A DNA stretch of 64,000 nt from Flavipsychrobacter sp. (GTDB lineage: Bacteria; Bacteroidota; Bacteroidia; Chitinophagales; Chitinophagaceae), in assembly GCA_024508935.1 (NCBI GenBank), contig JANINW010000014.1, forward strand, positions 19,920 to 83,919. The letters are read 5' to 3'. Below, in pieces: positions 16,539 to 24,563 of this stretch; positions within the stretch are counted from its first letter, which is position 1; each line of letters opens with the position of its first letter. The translations under genes and the position numbers were made by a program. The notes below the pieces were generated by a model that searched no databases, was not told the DNA's origin, and was given only the letters and a program-made list of their open reading frames with translations.

Positions 16539-17633
16539 TTATAACATCTCTTTCAGTTGTTTGGTCATGCCGCTGGTGTAAGTGCGCCATTTCTCTATCA
16601 CCTGGCCTATATCATCCGGCAGTTCTGAATTGAATTGTATCCACTGGCCAGTAGTAGGGTGGGTGAACCCCAGCTCTTTAGCGTGCAGTGCATGGCGTGG
16701 CAATATTTTAAAGCAGTTCTCAACAAACTGTTTGTACTTGGTGAATACAGTGCCTTTTACAATGGTATCACCGCCATAAGTATCATCATTAAATAGGGGG
16801 TGTCCTTTATATTTCATGTGCACACGTATCTGGTGCGTGCGGCCGGTTTCCAGCCTTAGTTCCAAAAGGGTCACATAATTAAAGCGTTCCAGCACTTTGT
16901 AATGTGTAATGGCTTCTTTGCCATAATCGCCCTCGGGGAAAGCCGCCATTATTTTCCGGAAACGCAGGTTACGGCCAATATTGGCTATTACGGTACCCTC
17001 GTCCTCTTCAATATTGCCCCATACCAGCGCTATATAGCGGCGGTAAACCGTATGCTTTTTAAACTGGGCGGCAAGGTGTGTCATAGCCTGTTCTGTTTTG
17101 GCTATCAGTATCAGGCCACTGGTGTTTTTATCTATGCGGTGTACCAGTCCTACCCTTGGCAGGGCACTGGCCTCTTTATCTGTTTTTAAATAGTAGGCAA
17201 GAGCGTTTACCAGCGTGCCGGTATAATTGCCGCAGCCGGGGTGTACTACCATGCCGGGTTTTTTATTAATAACCATCAGGTCATCATCTTCATAAACTAT
17301 ATCCAGCGGTATATCCTGTGGTATTACCTCTGTGCTTTCTATACGGCGGGTATCGTATACTACTATTTCATCCCCGCCCTTTACTTTATAGTTGGGTTTT
17401 ACGATCTCACCATTTACCAGCGTGTGGCCATCTTCAATAGACTGCTGCAGTTTATTACGGGTAGCGCCGGGTACACGTACCATCAGGAATTTATCTATGC
17501 GCAAAGGCACTTGTTTCCTGTCTGCACGCATACGCAGTAGCTCCACGCGGGTGGGTTCTTCCGTGGCATCGTCATCATCTTCTTCAGGTACATCCTCGTC
17601 CCAGAGGTTATCCAGTTCTGTATCTTCAGCCAT
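16539..17633 (-). CDS. RluA family pseudouridine synthase (RluD type)
   Basis: The enzyme converts uridines in 23S rRNA to pseudouridine. The 364 residues have an acidic N-terminal extension (1-30, many Asp and Glu), an S4 RNA-binding domain (PLRIDKFLMVRVPGATRNKLQQSI, 43-105), and the catalytic domain with HRIDKNTSGL holding catalytic Asp168. Later family blocks are LRLETGRTHQIRVHMKYKGHPL and RHALHAKELGFTHPTTG. It resembles RluD more than RluA or RluC by the S4 domain, though assignment of the target uridines is inference. It lies 24 bases behind the fusion gene and may share its transcript. Confidence 0.93.
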   Translation of the reverse strand: MAEDTELDNLWDEDVPEEDDDDATEEPTRVELLRMRADRKQVPLRIDKFLMVRVPGATRNKLQQSIEDGHTLVNGEIVKPNYKVKGGDEIVVYDTRRIESTEVIPQDIPLDIVYEDDDLMVINKKPGMVVHPGCGNYTGTLVNALAYYLKTDKEASALPRVGLVHRIDKNTSGLILIAKTEQAMTHLAAQFKKHTVYRRYIALVWGNIEEDEGTVIANIGRNLRFRKIMAAFPEGDYGKEAITHYKVLERFNYVTLLELRLETGRTHQIRVHMKYKGHPLFNDDTYGGDTIVKGTVFTKYKQFVENCFKILPRHALHAKELGFTHPTTGQWIQFNSELPDDIGQVIEKWRTYTSGMTKQLKEML

Positions 17634-17657
17634 GCTGCAAAATTATGTATTCTTGTT

Positions 17658-18602
17658 TTAAGGGGTCCTGGCCCATTCCAGCATGGTATCGGGGTTCAGC
17701 TGGTAGTAATTGCTTTTCTTTTCTATTACACTGTTGTTGATCCAGTAAATAGCAGGTACACTTGGTCCTGCCATATCCAGGAAGGCATCTGTATTGCGAA
17801 ACAATATATGCGGCAGGTTTTCTGCATGCGTATCTTTAAAGAAGGCTGCCTCATCTGAAGGGTTGCCGCTTAATACCAGGTAAATGGGTAATGACGGGTT
17901 ATTGCGTGCTATGCTGTGCAGCAAATATGCTGCCTTGCGGCAATGGGGACAGGTGAGGCTCATAAATGCCACAATATGCTTTCCTGTTCTTAGTTCTGTT
18001 GCAGGCTTTACGCTGTCTGCATACAGTGGGCTCATATCTATTTGCCTGTTTACGGTTTCTGGCCTGTTATCGGCATTTAATGGTGCAATAAGAAAAGGAA
18101 TAACCAGGGCTGTCATGCCCAGTACTGCTGCAATCCACTCCTGGTTTTTATAAGGCTTTACAGGGTATATGAATATAACCAGTATGGTAGCTGCTATCAT
18201 CAATAGGTTTTTCCAGATAGCTGCAAGGGGTTTCATATATAACCAGTCGCCAAAGCAGCCGCAACTGCCGGTATTGCCTTGTTGTATCACCAATATCACC
18301 AGGTAGGCTGTAAGGACTACAAGCATAGTGATAGTAGCTGGGTAGGTTACCTGTTTAAGGTATATGTGGAATAGCAGGAATACAGCTATTAAAAATTCGA
18401 GGCCAATTAACAGGTGTGCAATGACAGAGGCGGTAGTCATGCTGCCAACCCCCATGTCAATAAAGGTCCATTCAAAGGTCTCCAGCGAATAGAGCTTGCT
18501 GATGGCCGAAAATAAAAATACTGCTGCCAGTGCCAGCAACAGTATCATTCCGGAAATGCGTTTTATATAAAAGGCTGCGTTTCTTGTAGCGGTGTCTGCC
18601 AT
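17658..18602 (-). CDS. MauE/DoxX-type membrane protein fused to a thioredoxin-like domain
   Basis: The product has 314 residues. The N-terminal half holds about four membrane helices with the pair CGCFGDW (Cys114, Cys116), as in MauE/DoxX redox membrane proteins. A fifth helix (GMTALVIPFLIAPL) follows. The C-terminal half (about 200-314) is a thioredoxin-like domain with the redox motif CPHC (Cys218, Cys221) and the cis-Pro region GPSVPAIYWIN. It thus looks like a self-contained thiol-disulfide relay, similar in logic to VKOR-thioredoxin fusions. Direction (oxidase or reductase) cannot be told. Its neighbour upstream is a Cys-rich lipoprotein, which could be a client. Confidence 0.82.
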   Translation of the reverse strand: MADTATRNAAFYIKRISGMILLLALAAVFLFSAISKLYSLETFEWTFIDMGVGSMTTASVIAHLLIGLEFLIAVFLLFHIYLKQVTYPATITMLVVLTAYLVILVIQQGNTGSCGCFGDWLYMKPLAAIWKNLLMIAATILVIFIYPVKPYKNQEWIAAVLGMTALVIPFLIAPLNADNRPETVNRQIDMSPLYADSVKPATELRTGKHIVAFMSLTCPHCRKAAYLLHSIARNNPSLPIYLVLSGNPSDEAAFFKDTHAENLPHILFRNTDAFLDMAGPSVPAIYWINNSVIEKKSNYYQLNPDTMLEWARTP

Positions 18603-18661
18603 AGCTTAATTGTACGGCGCGAAATTATGCGATTAATATTTAAAGCCTTGTGAAATTGGTT

Positions 18662-18910
18662 TTAATACAGTCCGCAGGTCTCTTCGGTAGTAATACCTTG
18701 TTTCTCGGTCTTACTGGAATTGCCGCTACAGGCACTTTCAGCTTTCTTTTTAGTATCTGTAATGAAGTATTCTCTGGTAACTGTGTCAGGGAGGCCGGGT
18801 TGGCCGGAGTAAACTATTTCACAATGGCATATGTATTCGCGTTTGCAGGAAGAAGTACAAGCCATTATAAACAATGCTACTGCCAGTAAAGTACCGGGGC
18901 GTAATTTCAT
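18662..18910 (-). CDS. Small Cys-rich lipoprotein, unknown function
   Basis: The product has 82 residues. A signal peptide (LLAVALFIMAC) leads into TSSCKREYICHCEI, and two more Cys follow late (ESACSG, EETCGLY). The CxCxx pattern after KREY is seen in small uncharacterised lipoproteins of this group, from memory. It is transcribed toward the MauE-thioredoxin fusion, 59 bases upstream of it, so a shared transcript is possible. The even number of mature Cys suggests disulfides, which is inference. Confidence 0.6.
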   Translation of the reverse strand: MKLRPGTLLAVALFIMACTSSCKREYICHCEIVYSGQPGLPDTVTREYFITDTKKKAESACSGNSSKTEKQGITTEETCGLY

Positions 18911-19064
18911 GAACCGAGTTATTTAACGGTTGAAGATAGTAGTTAATTTTTAAATCCACAAACATAGAAGAGAAAAGAATATTGGTGTTTGTTTTGAGTG
19001 GCGAGATGGAAGTGTCCGGGAGAATTAATCTCTTGAAATAACGAAGTTTTCACGTTTACCTTTT

Positions 19065-19072
19065 TACATTTG
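19065..19072 (+). promoter_or_regulatory. Bacteroidota -7 promoter element (TACATTTG)
   Basis: A perfect box ends nine bases before the DUF58 gene ATG, so the leader would be very short. Confidence 0.6.
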
Positions 19073-19081
19073 GTATAAGAT

Positions 19082-19984
19082 ATGATACCACCCAATGCCC
19101 TTGTAGAAAACCTGGAACTGCTGGCCCGGCAGGTAGTAGAAGGCTTTATTATAGGGCTGCATAAAAGCCCTTTCCATGGGTTTTCTGTAGAATTTGCAGA
19201 GCATCGCTTGTATAACCCGGGCGATCCGCTACGGCATATGGACTGGCGGGTATATGGCCGTACAGATAAACTGTTTATTAAACGTTTTGAGGAAGAAACT
19301 AACTTAAGGTGTTGCCTGGTGGTAGATACTTCTTCTTCTATGCATTTCCCCAAAGAAGACGGAAAATGGAATAAACTGCAATTTAGTTGCCTGGCAGCTG
19401 CTTCGCTCATACAGTTGCTGAAGAAACAGATGGATGCCGTGAGCCTGGCTTTGTTTGATGAAAACATACATTATATAAGTGCCGGTCGGTCTGCGCATAG
19501 CCATTACCGCATGCTGACCAATGAGCTGGAAAAAACACTGAAATACCAGCCTTCAAATAAAAAAACAAATGCCGCCGCAGCGCTGCACCAGGTAGCAGAG
19601 CAAATGCACAAGCGTTCGCTGGTAGTAGTTTTTAGCGATATGATGGACGATGCGGCAAATATAGATGAGCTGTTTTCGGCCATCCAGCACCTGAAATACA
19701 ATAAGCATGAAGTGATACTTTTTCATATTACAGAGGGGCAGAAAGAGCTGGCTTTTGAATTTGAGAACCGGCCATATGAGTTTGTCGACATGGAAAGTGG
19801 CGAACGTATTAAATTGCAACCACAGCAAATAAAAGAGGAGTACCGTTCACGGATGGATGATTTTCAGCATATGATCGCTGAGCGCTGCCATCAATACCAG
19901 GTAGACAGGGTAGCGGTAGACCTCTCGCAACCTGTGGAACAGGTACTCTATTCATTTTTATTGAAAAGAAATAAATTGATGTAA
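19082..19984 (+). CDS. DUF58 domain protein
   Basis: The 300 residues match DUF58: an N-terminal GFHKSPFHGFSVEF-like block, the signature DPLRHMDWRVYGRTDKLFIKRFEEE, and a vWA-like fold beginning LVVDTSSSMHFP with a MIDAS-like DxSxS. Such proteins usually sit with a MoxR AAA ATPase and vWA/BatA genes, where they may help mature enzymes or envelope complexes. That partner set is absent in this window, so this copy is isolated or the operon has been split. It is predicted to be cytoplasmic. Confidence 0.9.
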   Translation: MIPPNALVENLELLARQVVEGFIIGLHKSPFHGFSVEFAEHRLYNPGDPLRHMDWRVYGRTDKLFIKRFEEETNLRCCLVVDTSSSMHFPKEDGKWNKLQFSCLAAASLIQLLKKQMDAVSLALFDENIHYISAGRSAHSHYRMLTNELEKTLKYQPSNKKTNAAAALHQVAEQMHKRSLVVVFSDMMDDAANIDELFSAIQHLKYNKHEVILFHITEGQKELAFEFENRPYEFVDMESGERIKLQPQQIKEEYRSRMDDFQHMIAERCHQYQVDRVAVDLSQPVEQVLYSFLLKRNKLM

Positions 19985-20000
19985 TTAAGGGGAATTTTGC

Positions 20001-20008
20001 TACCTTTG
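20001..20008 (+). promoter_or_regulatory. Promoter of the yceD-rpmF-plsX operon (TACCTTTG)
   Basis: A perfect -7 box has a TTG at 19976-19978 at a spacing of 22 bases. It lies 143 bases before the first ATG, implying a long leader. Confidence 0.68.
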
Positions 20009-20011
20009 CAT

Positions 20012-20151
20012 CCCATTTGAAAAAGTCTGTATTAGCATAATTGGATTTATTGCTTTTACAAAGAAGTTCTTTAAAGACAGGGAAGCAGGTAGATAATTTT
20101 AGTTACTTGCTGATTATCAAATGATTGTGTTTAGGTAAAGTAAGCTGAACA
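20012..20151 (+). promoter_or_regulatory. Long 5' leader of the rpmF operon with two hairpins
   Basis: About 140 bases separate the promoter from the first gene. Two stem-loops are visible: AGCATAA (20034-20040) with TTATTGCT (20047-20054), and AGCAGGTAG (20084-20092) with TTACTTGCT (20103-20111). Both start AGCA and end TGCT. A regulatory role, such as ribosomal protein feedback, is inference. Confidence 0.4.
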
Positions 20152-20724
20152 ATGAAACATAACCGGGAATATGAAATAGCATGGCAAGGCCTGAAACCGG
20201 GCGTTCATGTATTTCAATATGAACTGAACGACCGGTTTATGGATGAATACGAGGCCGAACGTGATTTTAAGGACCTGGATGCCCAGGTAACATTAAAGTT
20301 TGATAAAAAAAATAATTTCTTCCTCTGCCATTTCGATATAGATGGCAGTGTAACCGTACCTTGCGACCGTTGCGGAGATGATTTTAAGCTGAGATTGTGG
20401 GACGAGTTCGACCTGCTGATAAAGCTGACAGGGACTGAGGACGCAGAAGAAATTGAAGAAGACGCTGATGTTGTATTTATACCACGCAGCGAAACAGTGA
20501 TAGACATTAGTAATTGGGTGTACGAATTTGTACTGCTGAGTATTCCTTTACAAAGAGTGCACCCTGATAAAGCAGACGGTACACCCGGCTGCAACCCTGA
20601 GGCGCTGAAATTGCTGACCGATCTTACCGAGCATGCTGAAGAAGAGCATAGGAACGAGATCTGGAAAGGACTGGAAGCCTTCAAGGAAGAAGATAAAAAG
20701 AAAAATAAACGTAAATCGAATTAA
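20152..20724 (+). CDS. YceD/DUF177 family protein
   Basis: The product has 190 residues. The DUF177 core contains VTVPCDRCGDDF (Cys71, Cys74) and later GCNPEALKLL, which in this family bind a metal or maintain the fold. YceD proteins are coded just before rpmF in most bacteria and affect 23S rRNA or ribosome synthesis in plants and E. coli. The order here, yceD-rpmF-plsX, is the conserved one. The C-terminal tail is Lys-rich. It is 12 bases from rpmF. Confidence 0.9.
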   Translation: MKHNREYEIAWQGLKPGVHVFQYELNDRFMDEYEAERDFKDLDAQVTLKFDKKNNFFLCHFDIDGSVTVPCDRCGDDFKLRLWDEFDLLIKLTGTEDAEEIEEDADVVFIPRSETVIDISNWVYEFVLLSIPLQRVHPDKADGTPGCNPEALKLLTDLTEHAEEEHRNEIWKGLEAFKEEDKKKNKRKSN

Positions 20725-20736
20725 AATTTAAGTAAG

Positions 20737-20946
20737 ATGCCTAATCCTAAAAGACGCCACTCAGCTCAACGCGGTGCTAAACGCCGTACTCACTACAAAG
20801 CTGTGGCAGAAACTTGGAGTGTTGATGCAACTACAGGTGAAACACACCTGCGCCACCGTGCACACTGGGTAGAAGATAAAATGTACTACCGCGGTAAAGT
20901 TGTGATAGACAATTCTGCTCCTGCTGCTGAAGGTGAGCAAAAATAA
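20737..20946 (+). CDS. rpmF: 50S ribosomal protein bL32 (zinc-free form)
   Basis: This 69-residue protein begins [22 protein letters not shown], the standard bL32 opening. The usual zinc ribbon of four Cys is missing: the corresponding region reads [16 protein letters not shown], with no Cys in the whole protein. This is the C-minus type common in Bacteroidota. It ends in a short Ala/Glu tail. The neighbours are yceD and plsX. Confidence 0.95.
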   Translation: MPNPKRRHSAQRGAKRRTHYKAVAETWSVDATTGETHLRHRAHWVEDKMYYRGKVVIDNSAPAAEGEQK

Positions 20947-20967
20947 TAACGGCAACTAATACTATTA

Positions 20968-21924
20968 ATGAAGATAGGATTAGATATCATGGGCGGCGAT
21001 TACGCCCCTGCTGAAGCTATTAAAGGCGTTCAGCAATATTTTGAACAGGAAACAGATATGTCTGTACACCTGCTCCTTATTGGCAACCGCGAAACTGCTG
21101 CGCCTTACCTCTCTGCATTAGCCCCATACGAAGCGCGCTATACTTTTGTAGATGCTCCTACCGTAATAGGTATGGACGAGCACCCTACCAAGGCATTGAA
21201 GGAAAAACCGGATTCCAGCATAGCTATAGGGTTCGGTTTGCTGGCAGCCAAAAAAGCAGATGCTTTTTGCAGCGCTGGCAATACAGGTGCTATGATGGTA
21301 GGTGCAATGTATTCGGTAAAAAATATCGAAGGCGTACTGCGGCCTACTATAGCTTCTCCTATTCCGCGTGCCGATGGTAAATTCAACCTTGTACTGGACG
21401 TAGGTATCAATGCTGATTGCAAACCGGAGAACATGGTGCAGTTTGCATTGCTTGGTTCCCTATACCTGCAGCATGTGTATGGTGTTGATAATCCATCTGT
21501 AGGCTTGCTGAATATTGGCGAAGAAGAAGGTAAAGGTAATATCCTGGCACAAGCTACTTATCCTTTATTGAAAGAGCATGAACAAATAAACTTCACCGGC
21601 AATGTAGAAGGCCGTGATGTGTTCATGAATAAAGTAGACGTGATCGTTTGCGAAGGCTTTGTTGGTAATGTTTTGCTGAAATCGGCAGAATCCATTTACA
21701 ATATATTTGCCGAAGACCGTGGTGTAAAGGACGAGCTGATGGAACATTTCAATTATGAAATATATGGCGGTACTCCTATCCTCGGTATCAATAGCCCGGT
21801 TATCATCGGTCACGGTATATCTCATGCACTGGCGTTTAAAAACATGATCGATGTAGCACGCCGTATTGCCGGCTCGGACCTTATTAATGCAGTTAAGAAA
21901 CATTTCTCACAGGCTGTAGCCTGA
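20968..21924 (+). CDS. plsX: Phosphate acyltransferase PlsX
   Basis: PlsX makes acyl-phosphate from acyl-ACP, the donor for the first acylation of glycerol-3-phosphate. The 318 residues start with KIGLDIMGGDYAPAEAIKG, and include GNTGAMMVGAMY and GNILLKSAES-type blocks (VGNVLLKSAE), all typical of the family. It ends the yceD-rpmF-plsX operon. The usual next gene, fabH, is absent; a terminator follows instead. Confidence 0.96.
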   Translation: MKIGLDIMGGDYAPAEAIKGVQQYFEQETDMSVHLLLIGNRETAAPYLSALAPYEARYTFVDAPTVIGMDEHPTKALKEKPDSSIAIGFGLLAAKKADAFCSAGNTGAMMVGAMYSVKNIEGVLRPTIASPIPRADGKFNLVLDVGINADCKPENMVQFALLGSLYLQHVYGVDNPSVGLLNIGEEEGKGNILAQATYPLLKEHEQINFTGNVEGRDVFMNKVDVIVCEGFVGNVLLKSAESIYNIFAEDRGVKDELMEHFNYEIYGGTPILGINSPVIIGHGISHALAFKNMIDVARRIAGSDLINAVKKHFSQAVA

Positions 21925-21943
21925 TAAATGTGATCAATATTTT

Positions 21944-21980
21944 AAAGGCGCTTTTTATAAAAAGCGCCTTTTTCTTTTTA
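21944..21980 (+). terminator. Rho-independent terminator after plsX
   Basis: A very strong stem AAAGGCGCTTTTT/AAAAAGCGCCTTT with a minimal loop is followed by TTCTTTTTA. Confidence 0.92.
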
Positions 21981-21993
21981 GTTGTGCGCGGTC

Positions 21994-22022
21994 TTTGCAC
22001 AACCCGTAACTTTATATACTTG
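21994..22022 (+). promoter_or_regulatory. Promoter of the hydrolase-ogt pair
   Basis: TTTG (21994-21997), a spacer of 17 bases and TATACTTG (22015-22022, one mismatch) fit the phylum consensus. The ATG at 22033 is ten bases further. Confidence 0.5.
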
Positions 22023-22032
22023 CAGATAGGTT

Positions 22033-22689
22033 ATGGAGAAGATATATTGTATCAGTGGTTTAGGCGCAGATGAGCGGATATTCAGGAACTTGCATTTACC
22101 GGGTTATGAAATGGTGAATATACCCTGGCCTGAATTTGATCATTTTGATGAACTGGGCTGCTACGCCCAAAAAGTATCTGCGCTGATACCGGGAGAAGAT
22201 CCTGTTATTTTAGGTGTATCGTTTGGCGGGATGCTAGGGGTGGAGATAGCGAAGATGCGGCCTGTAAAAAAGCTGATCATCGTATCAAGTGCAAAAACAA
22301 AGAATGAGATTCCGCAATTCGGTAAATTCTTTAGGATGCTTATTACTTCAGAAGCAATGCCGGGGTTCCTGTATAAAATCCCCAACAAATATACTTTTGA
22401 GCTTTTTGGTGCAGGTACAGATGAGGAAAAGGATATGCTGCGCGATATAATGAAGGATAGTGACGGCCAACTGATGCGGTGGGCCATGAAGGCAATTACT
22501 TTATGGCGAAATGAAACTTACCCCAATCATATAACGCATATACATGGAGCGGCAGATAAGATCATACCGCCTGAAAGAATACACCCTACACACTGGATAA
22601 AAGACGGATCGCATATTATGGTCTATAACCGGGCTGAAGAGATCAGTCATATCATTATGAAAGAACTATCCCATGCCGATAATATATAA
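22033..22689 (+). CDS. Alpha/beta hydrolase
   Basis: The product has 218 residues. The fold is shown by CISGLGADERIF (oxyanion-hole strand), the nucleophile elbow GVSFGG with Ser63, the acid in HGAADKIIP, and the His in DGSHIMV. There is no signal peptide, so it is cytoplasmic. The substrate is unknown. It overlaps the alkyltransferase gene by 17 bases, so the two are translationally linked. Confidence 0.85.
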   Translation: MEKIYCISGLGADERIFRNLHLPGYEMVNIPWPEFDHFDELGCYAQKVSALIPGEDPVILGVSFGGMLGVEIAKMRPVKKLIIVSSAKTKNEIPQFGKFFRMLITSEAMPGFLYKIPNKYTFELFGAGTDEEKDMLRDIMKDSDGQLMRWAMKAITLWRNETYPNHITHIHGAADKIIPPERIHPTHWIKDGSHIMVYNRAEEISHIIMKELSHADNI

Positions 22690-23206
22690 ATACTTTGATA
22701 CACCTGTGGGGCGCATGATGGGCGCTGCAACAGATGAGGGCATTTGCCTGTTTGATTTTGAGTACAGGCGTATGATGTCTTCCATACAGAAGCGGATACA
22801 GACCCTGTTAGGAATGGATTTTGAAGAAGGTGAACATCCTCATCTCGATACGTTGGAGCAGCAGGCCAGCGAATATTTTAAGGGTATGCGAAAGGAATTC
22901 GACCTGCCACTGCAACTGGTGGGCACAGACTTTCAGAAGAAAGTATGGATAGGCCTGCAGCAGATACCTTACGGTGAGACCCGCTCCTATAAAAAGCAAT
23001 CAGTTTTCCTGGGAGATGTAAAAGCCATACGGGCCGTTGCTACAGCTAATGGCCAGAATGGTATAGCCATTATCATACCTTGTCACCGGGTGATAGGTGA
23101 TAATGGCAGCCTGGTAGGGTATGGTGGCGGACTGCCTAAAAAGAAATGGCTGCTGGAACACGAAGCACGACATAGCGGGCGGGATATGCAGCAGGAGCTG
23201 TTTTGA
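22673..23206 (+). CDS. ogt: Methylated-DNA-[protein]-cysteine S-methyltransferase
   Basis: The enzyme removes alkyl groups from O6 of guanine by transfer to its own Cys, in a suicide reaction. The 177 residues carry the active site PCHRVIG with Cys137, and upstream the helix-turn-helix region TDFQKKVWIGLQQIPYGETRSYKK. The length and lack of an AraC domain fit Ogt rather than Ada. It overlaps the preceding hydrolase gene by 17 bases. Confidence 0.95.
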   Translation: MPIIYKYFDTPVGRMMGAATDEGICLFDFEYRRMMSSIQKRIQTLLGMDFEEGEHPHLDTLEQQASEYFKGMRKEFDLPLQLVGTDFQKKVWIGLQQIPYGETRSYKKQSVFLGDVKAIRAVATANGQNGIAIIIPCHRVIGDNGSLVGYGGGLPKKKWLLEHEARHSGRDMQQELF

Positions 23207-23213
23207 TGATCTA

Positions 23214-23252
23214 TAAATGAGAAAAGGCGCATTCAGCGCCTTTTCTCATTTA
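23214..23252. terminator. Bidirectional terminator
   Basis: A perfect 17-base inverted repeat (23214-23230 and 23236-23252) with a five-base loop lies between convergent genes. Confidence 0.88.
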
Positions 23253-23262
23253 TGATAGCAAT

Positions 23263-24063
23263 TTACTTCATGTTATGCGAATCACCTTCGCCTACTGCTT
23301 CAATAAGCCCTTCAATACTCAGGTAAAAGCCAACGGTAAAACGCGCTCCATTGTACAACCACGGTACATAGCTTGCCTCATGAGCAAAGGCACCCTGGAA
23401 CTGCACCTTGGCGAATTTATAACCGGCGCGCAATGTAATAGTAGGCTCGTAAAACCAATAGGTGCCATCTTGTATACGTCTGCCGTAATTATCTATCAAC
23501 TGGTGATCGCGCAAATAACCGTAGCTGCGGCCGTTGCTGTTGAAGTTATCATATTTGATATTACTTATCCTGAGACTAAAGCCCACATCGAACCATGGGG
23601 AAGCCATGCCTATGCCTGGTTGTATAAAAAGTTTTCTTACATCCATATCCACATCGCTGCGGATGTTGCCTAAGCCGCCGCCTAAATAAAGATCCGTTAC
23701 CATTTTCACTTTCCGGCCGCCTAAAGGATAATAACCACCCACTCCCAATTCTGTAAGGTGTGCAGTAGCATTTACATTACCGGAGGTAAGAGAAGTATCA
23801 GGATTATCGGGCCTGAAGCGGTAGGTACTGTAGTTGCCAATGATGCCCAGGTATTTTATAGGCGATGCTGCAGCCTGCACATCGAAGAAGCTGGTATTGC
23901 CTGCGCCGTCACCATCGCCAACACTGCCGCCGGCACCTAAGCGGTATTGGCCGCCATCGGTGAACATAGGAGCGTTTACAGCATTGGGTTTATAATAATA
24001 ACGGTTGCAGCCGGTGCTGATAATAGCGATCAATGATAAACTTGCGAGTGTAAGTCTTTTCAT
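23263..24063 (-). CDS. Outer-membrane-type lipoprotein, unknown function
   Basis: The product has 266 residues from the ATG at 24063. A lipoprotein signal (LTLASLSLIAIISTGC) is followed by NRYYYKPNAVNAPMF and a series of beta-strand-like Tyr/Gly-rich segments (KYLGIIGNYSTYRF, LGVGGYYPLGGRKV, PWFDVGFSLRISN, ITLRAGYKFAKVQ) that suggest a small beta barrel or autotransporter-like fold. The open frame continues upstream to 24555, but that part lies opposite the RNase P RNA gene and is not coding. No family name can be given. Confidence 0.72.
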   Translation of the reverse strand: MKRLTLASLSLIAIISTGCNRYYYKPNAVNAPMFTDGGQYRLGAGGSVGDGDGAGNTSFFDVQAAASPIKYLGIIGNYSTYRFRPDNPDTSLTSGNVNATAHLTELGVGGYYPLGGRKVKMVTDLYLGGGLGNIRSDVDMDVRKLFIQPGIGMASPWFDVGFSLRISNIKYDNFNSNGRSYGYLRDHQLIDNYGRRIQDGTYWFYEPTITLRAGYKFAKVQFQGAFAHEASYVPWLYNGARFTVGFYLSIEGLIEAVGEGDSHNMK

Positions 24064-24137
24064 AGGAGATGTTAAAATGGTTAATGTTAAAACGCATAAA
24101 CTGTGCCAATAGTGGGAGTACGCATGATTAAATTCAT

Positions 24138-24145
24138 TAAATTTG
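24138..24145 (+). promoter_or_regulatory. Promoter element for rnpB (TAAATTTG)
   Basis: A perfect TAnnTTTG box ends about five bases before the predicted RNA 5' end. Confidence 0.72.
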
Positions 24146-24149
24146 TATT

Positions 24150-24511
24150 GACTACAAGCCGGGTTATCGCCTTTGCGCAAGTAGGGGAGGAAAGTCCGGA
24201 CAGCAGAGAGCAGCGCACCACCTAACGGGTGGGGTCTTGTGAAAACAGGATACAAAAAGTGCCACAGAAAATAACCGCCCGCAAGGGTAAGGGTGAAAAT
24301 GTAGGGTAAGAGCCTACGCATAGTAATGGCAACATTAATATGGGGTAAACTTTGCGTGCTGAAATGCCAAATAAGCAGGTGCCTGAGGGTGGCTCGCCCG
24401 ATGCCTGTGGGTTGGCAGATAGATTCCGCCAGTGATGACGGAACCAGATAGATGATAGCCATCTCCGGGATCATACGGAGATACAGGATCCGGCTTACAG
24501 GTTTGTAGTTG
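24150..24511 (+). ncRNA. rnpB: RNase P RNA, bacterial class A
   Basis: This RNA is the catalytic part of RNase P, which trims tRNA 5' ends. Conserved parts are visible in order: GAGGAAAGTCCGGAC (CR I), ACAGAAAATAACCGCC (CR II/III side), GGTAAGGGTGAAA, the GAACCAGATAGATGATA region, and the 3' core ATACAGGATCCGGCTTACAGG. The outermost P1 stem forms from ACTACAA at the 5' end and TTGTAGT at the 3' end, which fixes the borders to a few bases. The 362-base length fits class A. A TAnnTTTG promoter precedes it and a terminator follows. Confidence 0.96.
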
Positions 24512-24528
24512 TTTTGGTTAAATGATGA

Positions 24529-24562
24529 GAGCGCCGGTTTTGTCCCGGCGCTCATTTTATTA
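24529..24562. terminator. Terminator of rnpB, shared with the opposite gene
   Basis: The stem GAGCGCCGG/CCGGCGCTC with a seven-base loop is followed by ATTTTATT. Confidence 0.88.
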
Positions 24563-24563
24563 T

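Noticed and set aside
24064-24555. N-terminal extension of the 23263-24063 gene
   Set aside because: This stretch is the complement of RNase P RNA, and a proper lipoprotein signal starts at 24063.
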